DNA from: Acidobacteriota bacterium | GTDB lineage: Bacteria; Acidobacteriota; Blastocatellia; Pyrinomonadales; Pyrinomonadaceae | DNA length: 64,000 nucleotides | Assembly (NCBI GenBank): GCA_003223935.1 | Contig: QHXQ01000036.1 | Coordinates: 1-64,000 of the forward strand | Reading direction: 5' to 3' | Part shown: positions 42,897 to 51,200 of the stretch, piece after piece | Numbering within the stretch: position 1 is the first letter of the stretch | Layout: each line of letters starts with the position of its first letter | Position numbers and translations under genes: made by a program | Notes under the pieces: model-generated | The model's input: only the letters and a program-made list of their open reading frames with translations | Database searches by the model: none | What the model was told of the DNA's origin: nothing

Positions 42897-44849
42897 TTAT
42901 GCCTGTTTCTTCCGAGGCTTACTCTTTTTACGTGGGCGGTCGAGTTTGAGCAGACGATAGTAGGGTGACGTCGGCCCCTGCCGCTCAATAAACTTTTTGA
43001 CGCGGTCGCGGCCCACACCGAGTTTATCGGCGATTTTTGTGATTGAGCTTTTGTCTTCGCAATTCCCGATGTACCAGTTGAAGACTCGATCCTCGGCTTG
43101 GTCTATGTGCCCACACTTCTCCTTATATAGGGTCAGAGTCGTCTCCATCTTCTCCTCGATAGCTCTCCTCCGATCCTTAACGTACTCGTGCTGAATCTGC
43201 GCTTCAAGGGTTTTCGCCGTCTCTAAGTGTCGGCGGGCCTCGACCATAGCATCCGATTCTCTGTACACGTCCGCCGCCACGAGGTGTCCCATTGCAAGTA
43301 GCCGAGGGTTGCCGTTCTTGCTCAGTTCAATGATGGCCCGGGCGCTCTTCAACGCTTCCGCGCCGGCTCGATCCCGCTTTGCTCTGTTTGCCGTAGCGTC
43401 AAAATACTTCTTGAAGAATAACTGCACCGTGCCGTAGGTGATCATGCTTTCCGTTGTGTCGATCAGGTTCCTATTCCCCGTATCCTTGATGAAGTCGAGT
43501 AGGCTCTGTGCATTCGGGTAACTCTCAATCCCCTCCTTCCCGCCCGTCGCGTGTTTGAAGGCCATCTCACAGTGATTCAGGGCGGCGCGCAGCAGTCCAT
43601 CTCCTCTGTTTTTGATCTCTACAGCAGTACCTTGCCAAGCAGCATAGGCGGCGCGACAGTGCAGCAGGCTGATTCGTGAGTTCCAATGGGGCCCAAGCGG
43701 TGAAAGCCGCTCCATTTTGCGCAGGGTTATCTGCATCTCGTCGGACTTACCGCATGCGTGCTGGATAGCCGCAAGCTCCCGCAGGCCATACATGTACATC
43801 TTAGCATTGCCTAAGCCCTCTTTAGGCTCCAATTGGGGGAGTATCTTCCGAGTGAGTTCGCGTTCGAGCGCGAGAAAGTCGCTCGTCTTCGTTCGAGACG
43901 TGCGTGCTCTCTTGATCCCGATCATCAGCAACTCGTTGAACAGGCGATGGTAGCTATGCCCGTGCAGGCGAAACAGGAACCGTGCGGCTTGGCAGGCGTG
44001 ATTCGCAATATCCAAGAAGCCGCGTTGTAGATTGTCGAGACCGAAGTTGAAGAGGATGGCTAAGGTATGCTTTCGCCGAATGAAGATGAGATCGTCCTCC
44101 AAGTCCATAATCTCATTCTCCATCTTCTCCCTTTCCTTCGCATCCAGTTTCCGCTGCTTACCCGACTGCGCCTGAGTGGCCAACCGCTCGGTGCGCATGG
44201 TTAACATCTCGATGATTTCGGTGGCGCGCTCGTCGAGACACTCGACAACACTGAGTAGCTTGTCGCGTACATAGGTGTATGCCTCACGTCGCCGCGCCAG
44301 CCGCGCCTGTGCAGTGCGCACGAAGGCAAGCGTTGTCCACGCGGGCAACTTTTCGTCGGGTAGATGCAACTTCCTGCGGACGAACTCTTCGAGTGCGTTC
44401 AATTCGAGCAGGAGGATGCCGGGGTCAATACTCTTACGCCGGCTCTCGATGGCCGCCACGCAGCAGAGAACGTTCGCCTTCCACAGTGTGCGCATCTTCG
44501 GATCAGTGAAATCGGCCGCAAGCGCAGGGCTACTCTTGCCACGCACGTTGAAGTGCTCGACCGAAGCGGTCGGCTCGTCGTATATCGCCCGCTCGATGCT
44601 AGGTATCACTCGCCCGCGGTAATCATCCACCTCGTAGAGCAACCCCAAGGCTTTGAAATAGATTGCGGGCTTCACCGCCTGCGCGGCCCACTCGATGCTC
44701 TCGAACAGGGCGAGCAGTTGCGCGTGTTGCTCCGCCAGCTCAGCCTCTTGGTCAGTGGCCGCCATCCCGTGCAGGTAGCGAGTCGGATTTTTATAAAGGC
44801 TTGAGAGTTTGTAGTAGGCCGCTGTGAGGGCCTTCAAGGCTGAGGTCAT
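42897..44849 (-). CDS. Helical-repeat (TPR-like) protein with C-terminal HTH
   Basis: A 650-residue cytosolic protein with no signal or membrane helix. The sequence is almost wholly alpha-helical, with repeated Ala/Leu/Tyr-patterned helix pairs resembling TPR solenoids (for example ALKSARAIIELSKN and DVYRESDAMVEARRHLETAK). A charged coiled coil lies at about 215-260. The C-terminal 60 residues look like an HTH (SSITKIADKLGVGRDRVKKF) followed by a basic tail (RPRKKSKPRKKQA). It is divergent from a gene for a 63-residue exported peptide, a TIR protein and a transporter. A peptide- or ligand-sensing regulator is one reading, by analogy to RRNPP regulators, although there the HTH is N-terminal. 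The family is not recognised. Confidence 0.65.
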   Translation of the reverse strand: MTSALKALTAAYYKLSSLYKNPTRYLHGMAATDQEAELAEQHAQLLALFESIEWAAQAVKPAIYFKALGLLYEVDDYRGRVIPSIERAIYDEPTASVEHFNVRGKSSPALAADFTDPKMRTLWKANVLCCVAAIESRRKSIDPGILLLELNALEEFVRRKLHLPDEKLPAWTTLAFVRTAQARLARRREAYTYVRDKLLSVVECLDERATEIIEMLTMRTERLATQAQSGKQRKLDAKEREKMENEIMDLEDDLIFIRRKHTLAILFNFGLDNLQRGFLDIANHACQAARFLFRLHGHSYHRLFNELLMIGIKRARTSRTKTSDFLALERELTRKILPQLEPKEGLGNAKMYMYGLRELAAIQHACGKSDEMQITLRKMERLSPLGPHWNSRISLLHCRAAYAAWQGTAVEIKNRGDGLLRAALNHCEMAFKHATGGKEGIESYPNAQSLLDFIKDTGNRNLIDTTESMITYGTVQLFFKKYFDATANRAKRDRAGAEALKSARAIIELSKNGNPRLLAMGHLVAADVYRESDAMVEARRHLETAKTLEAQIQHEYVKDRRRAIEEKMETTLTLYKEKCGHIDQAEDRVFNWYIGNCEDKSSITKIADKLGVGRDRVKKFIERQGPTSPYYRLLKLDRPRKKSKPRKKQA

Positions 44850-45244
44850 GATGAAACCCTTGTCGGGCGCAACCGAAGAGTTCGGCCCGCGTGTCGTAAA
44901 CCTACATTTTTTTGTTCGAACTCGGCAATTCTGAGGGACAGATTTGACTTAGTATCTTCACCGCATCGTCAGCTTGGTCTCTCTCGGAGAGATACCTTTG
45001 AACAAACTAGAGCCAGGTCACGTCGAAAGAACGTCCTGCTGTCGGGGCCGCCGGTTGGCAGGGCAGTAGAGCGCGGCCCCCGAAGCTCTTAGTAAGGAGA
45101 CCACACTATAGTGAATCCGCACCTCGGCAGCAAGTCTTATCGTGCAGGCGACTCGTCACCCTAACACGGGAGTCGAGCCAGCCGCACATGCAAACCGGCA
45201 CATTCACAGCATTGAGCAGATAGACAAAACAGGAGGCAGAACAA
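44850..45244. promoter_or_regulatory. Divergent control region of the TIR locus
   Basis: This 395-bp gap separates the minus-strand helical-repeat/HTH gene from the plus-strand exported-peptide gene. It contains a short TCTCTCGGAGAGA palindrome near 44980 and the perfect 10-bp palindrome CACTATAGTG at 45104-45113. Either could be an operator. No other gene was recognised. Confidence 0.45.
45104..45113. promoter_or_regulatory. Palindrome CACTATAGTG, possible operator
   Basis: A perfect 10-bp palindrome about 130 bp upstream of the exported-peptide gene in the divergent control region. A role as the binding site of the HTH protein is only a suggestion. Confidence 0.3.
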
Positions 45245-45436
45245 ATGAAGAAGATCGTGACAACCATCGCGCTGATCATGGCTCTTGGCCTGACCGCTTT
45301 CGCCAGTCACGTTGAGCGGAGCGCGCCGCTTGCGTGCTCCGAGGGACGCCACCGCGTCTTAGCCGACAAGGGCACGCCGCCGATGCGCGCTATAGCGAGT
45401 CACGGCGTCGTAGCCCGCGATAGCCACTTGAACTGA
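45245..45436 (+). CDS. 63-residue exported peptide precursor
   Basis: A very well-formed small gene: AGGAGG lies 8 bases before the ATG. The product has a classical signal peptide (MKKIVTTIALIMALGLTAFA) and a short mature part of about 40 residues with one Cys (HVERSAPLACSEGRHRVLAD, then the C-terminal part ending SHGVVARDSHLN). No domain is recognisable. It lies divergent to the helical-repeat/HTH gene and about 360 bp before the TIR gene. A hairpin at 45486-45520 may end its transcript. It resembles secreted signalling-peptide precursors in size and layout, but this is analogy only. Confidence 0.7.
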   Translation: MKKIVTTIALIMALGLTAFASHVERSAPLACSEGRHRVLADKGTPPMRAIASHGVVARDSHLN

Positions 45437-45797
45437 TCTCTGACTATACAGGCGTGTGGCCGTAGGGAGGGCCGTGCGTCAGCCAGTTAAAAGGCGTGCG
45501 GACGCACTCCACCTTTTAACACGGTCACTGATAATTGCCGGTGGGATATACCCGCGCCCGCTCCGCAGTGTGGGTATATCCTCCCGCAGCACGGCTGGGT
45601 GCTCGCGCCGTCGCACATCCGCCCCAGATATAGGCATAGATCAGTTCCGTGTTTTTCGACCGCTTGGCGTAACGGTCGCTACGCGATGCCCCTCGCCTAT
45701 GGGAGCGCACGGAGGTCTCTCTTTCGCTGGTGATACTAACCGCTTAACTACCCGAGTTCGGAATTTCACACTTGCTATCACGACAGGAGGCATGTCC
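45437..45797. promoter_or_regulatory. Structured 361-bp leader before the TIR gene
   Basis: Two hairpins are clear. GTTAAAAGG (45486-45494) pairs with CCTTTTAAC (45512-45520) around an inner GTGC/GCAC stem. GGGATATACCC (45543-45553) pairs with GGGTATATCC (45572-45581). The TIR reading frame is open through this region but has no start with a ribosome-binding site before 45785. The region may attenuate, encode a small RNA or carry the TIR promoter. Confidence 0.5.
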
Positions 45798-47009
45798 ATG
45801 GTGGAATTGGCGAGACCAGAAGTTTTCCCTAAACCAGAAGTTTTCTTTAGTTACTGCACGGAAGACCGTGAGGCGGCAAGAGACCTCATCACTTTTTTGC
45901 ACAGCCTGCCTATTAATCTCAAAGTCGATGATGAGATATTGTTGCCGGCTAATCGGATAAGTGACCGGCTCCGCGAGGAGATAGAGCGTGCGCATGGCTG
46001 CGTCTTCCTGCTCACGGAGAATTCACTCAGAAGCCGGTGGTGCGCGTTCGAGGTCGGCACATTCTGGGGCACGGGCAAGCCGATCATCATCTACAATCCT
46101 GCGGGGCTGAACTACGACGGCCCGCTCGATGACATCAAACAGGCTCGGAGTCTCGACGATATCAAACGCACGCTTGAAGGGCTGGAGGTGCGCAGCAAGC
46201 CGCTCGCGTCCGTGACGGTCGAAGAAGCGGCCCAGATTTTTGAGAAGGGACTCAATGCCGTCGTCCAGAGCGTGTCCACAGAGCTTGCCGAGGTTCGTGC
46301 TTACCTGCCCCAGTTAAAATATATCGACAAGTATCTGGAGAGACAGGGCATCTATCTTTCAAACCACGCCGAAGTGTTAGCCCATGTCACCGGCATGGTG
46401 GAACAAGCGCCGGAGATATTGCGCTGCGCCTGGGATGTTCCCAGTTTCGGTTCGATCTCTGCTGAAAAGGAGTATCGCATCTGCTGCGACACGCTTGACA
46501 CGTACATCGCGAAAGAGGAGTGGGACATAACAATCCTGCTGCTGCCCGCCGATGTCGGGGTGAATATCGTCAATACGGAGTTCAACGAACTCAAGCTACG
46601 GCGACAGGCATGGGTCGAAGATATTCAGGCCTTACGCAGGTTTCAAGGCTATCAGCAGCGCGCCGTGCAGCGTGGCCATCGTAGATTCAAGATCGGGTGG
46701 CTGGCCGTAAACAGAGATGCCAAAGGCATCCCGCTGGGACTGCACAGCATGCCGCTCAACATCTGGATAGCCAACGACGACGAAGCGGTTTTCTCCACCG
46801 TCATAGATAACTACCACCCGACGAGTACAGATTCGACCACGGGGTCGCAAGTGCAGGAAATCGGGTTTTCGACCCGCAACCCCAACATGGTGCGCTTTTT
46901 AATCGAGATCATGGAGAAGTATATCCAAAACGTTGACGAGGACATAAAGCTCAACGACCAAATCGCGGCCTCTGAAGATGTAAGGCTCAGGATAGAACGT
47001 TCAATGTAA
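45798..47009 (+). CDS. TIR-domain protein with unknown C-terminal domain
   Basis: A 403-residue cytosolic protein. Residues 13-105 form a TIR fold: EVFFSYCTEDREAARDL, then a DDEILLP loop, then CVFLLTENSLRSRWCAFEVG with Glu85 at the position of the NADase glutamate, and GKPIIIY. TIR domains of this type hydrolyse NAD or make cyclic ADP-ribose signals in bacterial defence. Residues of about 195-390 form a separate domain, not recognised, with ITILLLPADVGVNIV and a closing NIWIANDDEAVFSTV / EIGFSTRNPNMVRFL pattern that recalls PLD-like folds without the HKD motif. The start is set by AGGAGG at 45785-45790, which suits the ATG at 45798. A DMT transporter gene follows by 41 bases. Confidence 0.85.
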   Translation: MVELARPEVFPKPEVFFSYCTEDREAARDLITFLHSLPINLKVDDEILLPANRISDRLREEIERAHGCVFLLTENSLRSRWCAFEVGTFWGTGKPIIIYNPAGLNYDGPLDDIKQARSLDDIKRTLEGLEVRSKPLASVTVEEAAQIFEKGLNAVVQSVSTELAEVRAYLPQLKYIDKYLERQGIYLSNHAEVLAHVTGMVEQAPEILRCAWDVPSFGSISAEKEYRICCDTLDTYIAKEEWDITILLLPADVGVNIVNTEFNELKLRRQAWVEDIQALRRFQGYQQRAVQRGHRRFKIGWLAVNRDAKGIPLGLHSMPLNIWIANDDEAVFSTVIDNYHPTSTDSTTGSQVQEIGFSTRNPNMVRFLIEIMEKYIQNVDEDIKLNDQIAASEDVRLRIERSM

Positions 47010-47050
47010 GAGCGGAAACGACTGAAGGGAGATTGGAAAGGAGAAAGCAG

Positions 47051-48097
47051 ATGTCGAGAGAAACTAAGGCTGCAATCACTTTCGCCGGCTTTGCCCTGCT
47101 ACTGGCTTTTCGTGATGTCGCGACAGAGCTGTTTCTGTCAACACAGACCGCGACCAAGGAAAAAACCTTGTGGCTTTCGTTTATGGTCTGCGGCACTATT
47201 CTTACGCTGTCGTGTATCCGTCTGCTGGTGCGCGGTCAATTGGGCCTATTGCACAAGCTGATGACGCCCGGTGCTCTGCGTAAGGCGACAACGCTGGGCC
47301 TGCTCAGCGGCGGCATATACTTCCTCATCTTTTTTATCATCGGCCAGTTAGGGGCCGGCGTCGCCGGGCTGATTGATTACGGGTTGATCCCGCTCGCGAC
47401 AGCGGTTGTCGGCGCAATGATGTTCAAAGAAAAACTCAGCGCCGACTTTTACGGAGCGTTCTTTGTCTATTTACTTGGGATCACAATCCTGATGGTTTCC
47501 CGTAACGAGTTTATCCCCTTGTGGCTCCTCGGCGTCGCCGTCCTGCCGCCCGTGGCCTCGGCACTTTCCGACGGGTGTACCAAGTGGCTGCTAGACGAAA
47601 AGAACGCGGGGCTGACGCGGGCTGAACTCCTGATCGTCCGTTTCTCGCCCGCGGTGCTCGTCCTGTACGTGCTCGCGGCGGGGACTTCAGGCTCACTCAT
47701 GCCTCAGATAGATGCTCCGTTTAAAACGCTCGCCGTAGCCGTGGTCGGCGGGTGGGTGCCGCTGATGTTACTTTGCACCGGACTCGGCATGGCAGGGATG
47801 AAGAAGCTCGCCGCGTGGGAATTTACCATACCGGCGGTTGTGTTCTTAGGCACTTTGCACCGCCACCCGGAAAATGTGGGCGTGCCTATGGTCGGGGCAA
47901 TCCTTGTTCTGTCTGGAATCGTTATCTCAGAATGGAAACTCATCTCTCAACTTAACGTGCGGGTTAGGAGCGCGGCAAGATTAACTTCGCGCCGGGTCTT
48001 CGCGAAATTTCACTCCGGTGTGTTGTACGCAGTATCGTTCCGACGCTTACTGCGGCGAGATTCGGCCACCCCGGAGCAGCACACGAACACATACTAG
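47051..48097 (+). CDS. EamA/DMT-superfamily transporter
   Basis: A 348-residue membrane protein with about ten helices in two EamA-like halves. GAGVAGLIDYGLIPLATAVVGAMMFKE is the typical end of the first half, and VGVPMVGAILVLSGIVISEW is near the end of the second. The C-terminal 45 residues are basic and cytosolic. DMT proteins export amino acids, nucleotides or other small molecules. AAGGAG precedes the ATG, and the gap to the TIR stop is 41 bases, so the two are probably one operon. Its pairing with a TIR protein is unusual and could indicate transport of a TIR product or an effector role at the membrane. Confidence 0.85.
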   Translation: MSRETKAAITFAGFALLLAFRDVATELFLSTQTATKEKTLWLSFMVCGTILTLSCIRLLVRGQLGLLHKLMTPGALRKATTLGLLSGGIYFLIFFIIGQLGAGVAGLIDYGLIPLATAVVGAMMFKEKLSADFYGAFFVYLLGITILMVSRNEFIPLWLLGVAVLPPVASALSDGCTKWLLDEKNAGLTRAELLIVRFSPAVLVLYVLAAGTSGSLMPQIDAPFKTLAVAVVGGWVPLMLLCTGLGMAGMKKLAAWEFTIPAVVFLGTLHRHPENVGVPMVGAILVLSGIVISEWKLISQLNVRVRSAARLTSRRVFAKFHSGVLYAVSFRRLLRRDSATPEQHTNTY

Positions 48098-48210
48098 AGT
48101 GGAGGTATACTCCAACGTGCTATAATGAACGGGACAAAAGAACTCAACTGTCCTGTTCGCGCCGTATTCCTACTAATCGCAGGCAAGCTTCCATTTTGCA
48201 CAGAGCACTT

Positions 48211-51200
48211 TTACTGATTCGGATTCCCGAACCTTAGTCGGTACTCCTGCGAGTTCATAAAGCCATTGACCATCGTGCGAATATCGCCGCCTTGCAGCAC
48301 CTGCAACCACGCTTGATAGCCAGCCGCTTCTGGCTTGCGCCTGAGGTAGCCATAGTATTGCATGGCCACGAAGGCATTATTGAACTCCGCCTGCGCAACT
48401 TGATCAGAATCCGCCACTGCCCGCAAGACCTGCGCCCGCGACAAACTGCCAGCACCGAGCCGGTTGACTAAATCAGCACTACTCAGCGTCACCTTCGCTG
48501 TCCCGTCTGGCTGTTGCGGGTCAGGTGTGGTAATTGAAGTAAGCTGATACCGGCCGAGCAACGCGCTGACATACTGTGCGTTGGTCATGCTGCCGTAGGC
48601 GCTCTGGAACTCTTGGCGCGCAGTGAAGTTGACAGCCAACTGCGCCTTGCGTGCAAAGACCTCTTCGGGTGTCGCGCCCGCCACGAAACTCATGTCCGAG
48701 ACGATCTCCGGATATTCGGGCAGACGGTTGAACGCCAGCTTGTAGAAGCGAAAGACATAGAAGCCTTTGAGTTGAAATTCGGGTGAGCCGAAGAAGGATT
48801 GCGACACCAAGATGCGATCACACGCTGGATTGTTATTCACGTCTGAGCAACCGTTGAGCACTCCGAGCCAAGCGTTGAAGCCGGCTGTGTCCGGCTCGCG
48901 CGAGAGGAAGTCGAGGTATTGCTGGCGCACGAAGAAGGGGCTGCTGAAGATCGGGTTCGGCTGCCCCGCTTGGTCGTTGTCTTTGATGGTGACGGTCGCA
49001 GTTGAGGGTGTGTTCAGTGTTGCCCCGACGGCGTTCGTCAGCTTGACTTGGAAGGTCTCATCACCTTCCACAATGGCGTCATCAATGACGGGCACAGTAA
49101 TGGTCTTGCTGGTCTCGCCCGGCGCGAACGAAAGCGTGCCGACGGCGGTAGCAAAGTCGCAACGGGCGTAAGCTCCGCCGTGATTGTTCACTGTGTCGGC
49201 GCACCCGACGGTGAAAGTGTCTGTGTCGGTCGTCTGGTAGTCAACAGAGGCTGCGCCGGAAGTATCGCCGTTGCGCGTGACGGTCAGAGTGAGCCGCCCG
49301 GCTGCCTCGTCAACGTTATAACTCGCAGCGCCGAACTGCAACGCCGGGGGCGGCAGCGGCATGATCTGCCCGCGTATCTCGCCGCCGGAGAAGAGATTCG
49401 TGTGCACGTCGAAGTAGAGTTGCCCGGCCTTCAGGAGTTGCACCTGCGCCGGCGTCAGAGTGATCAGGAAGTTGCTGACCATACCCCTCGGCAGCGTGAA
49501 CAGGACAGGCCCGTTCGCGCCGGGGCCGGTGGAAGAGTGGATGTGCGCCGACGTCTGGGAGCCTGACAGCGCGCCGAAGTTGAGATCGACGGATGCTTTC
49601 GTCTCGTCGAGACTGAGGGTTAAGCTGCCGAACCCCAGCCCGTTCGAATTGGTGGGCGGCACCACCTGCGCCCCCGTCAAGTTGGCGATGTAGAGCGTGC
49701 CCGCCACGAAGTTGACCGCGTTATTGCCGCTCAACGAATTGCTGCTCACGAGGCCGCTCGACTGCGGGGAGAAGTTTAGCCCCGCCTTCGACGGCGTCAC
49801 CGTCACGCGGTTCTGGCCCGGCGGCAGATTGAGGAACGCATAGTTACCATTCGCGTCAGTTTGGGTCGTTAGCGTCGTGCCGGCTTGATCTAGGTGCAGC
49901 GTGATCGTCACGCCGCTAACGCCGCCAGCGGACGGATCGTTCACGCTCCCGCTGACGTTGAACTGGGTGCCGGGATCGTCGTTCGTGATCGTGCCCGTGC
50001 CGCCCGCGCCTGTGGTCGCGCCGACCGCGTTTGACAGATTCAGCATGAAGGTCTCGTCCGGCTCGACCACGGTGTCGCCGGAGACGTTCACCGAGACTGT
50101 CTTGCTGGTCTCGCCGGGGTTGAAGGTGAGCGAGCCGGAGGTTGCCGCGTAGTCGCTGCCAGCCGTGGCCGTGCCATCAGCCGTGGCGTAATTGACCGTG
50201 ACGGTCGCGCCGCTCGCGGCCGAGAGCGAGACCCTGAAGACCGCGCTGATCGTCGCGTTCGTCCCGCCTTCGGGCACGCTGACGTTGCTGACGCGGAGGG
50301 CGGGCTGCGGATCGTTGTCGGTGATGGTCACGACCGCCAACGGCGGTGTGCCGACGGCCGCCGCGCCTGCCGTGGAAGTGAACGAGAGATTGATCGTCTC
50401 GGTTGCTTCCGACAGCGTGTCGTCAATGATCGGCACAGTGAAAGTTTTCGGCGTCGTATCGCCGTCCGCCCAGTTGAGTGTGCCGGAGGTGGCCGTGTAG
50501 TCGCTGCCTGAGCGGGCCGTACCATCACTAGTCGTGTAATTAACAGAGACCGCGCCGAGGCTGTTGTCCGCACGGGTCACGGTGATGGTTGCCAGCCCGT
50601 CGCCTTCACCCACCGTGTATGCGGTCGCGCTGAACTGGAGGTGGCTGGTCGGCGGGAAGACAGGATCGAAGGCGAACACGTCGTAGCTTGTGCCGTTAAC
50701 GTCGTTCGGGACGATGTTACTGGCGCGGCTGTAGAAGACGACGCGCCGGCCATCGGCGCTGATGCGCGGGCTAAAGGCCGAGTCGTTTGGCGTCGCCGTG
50801 CCGTCCTGATTGATGCTGCCAAGCACGGTCACGCCGGCCTGCATGTCGCGCACAAAGACATCGGTCGTAAAGCCGCCGACGAAGTCGGGCACGTTGACCA
50901 GATCGGTGGCGAAGCTTTCAAAGGCGACGTAACGGCCGTCGGCAGAGATGCTCGGCAGTCGCGAGTCGACGTTGCCGCTCCGGCCTGTGAGGCCGACACT
51001 GACAAGCCGTGTCGTGTTCGTCTGCATGTCGCGTATGAACACGTCGCCGTTACTCCCATTCTGGTCGTAATCAACGAGGTCGTCCGACTGACTGGTGAAG
51101 GCGATGTAGCGCCCATTCGGCGTCACCGAGAAACTGGGGATGAAACCGTTCGGGTTTTGGGTGTTGCGCCCGGCCGCTGTTCCGTCCTTGTTGATGGAGA

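Noticed and set aside
45456-45797. N-terminal extension of the TIR protein
   Set aside because: The extension translates to basic, non-homologous sequence over two hairpins. The AGGAGG at 45785 fixes the start at 45798.
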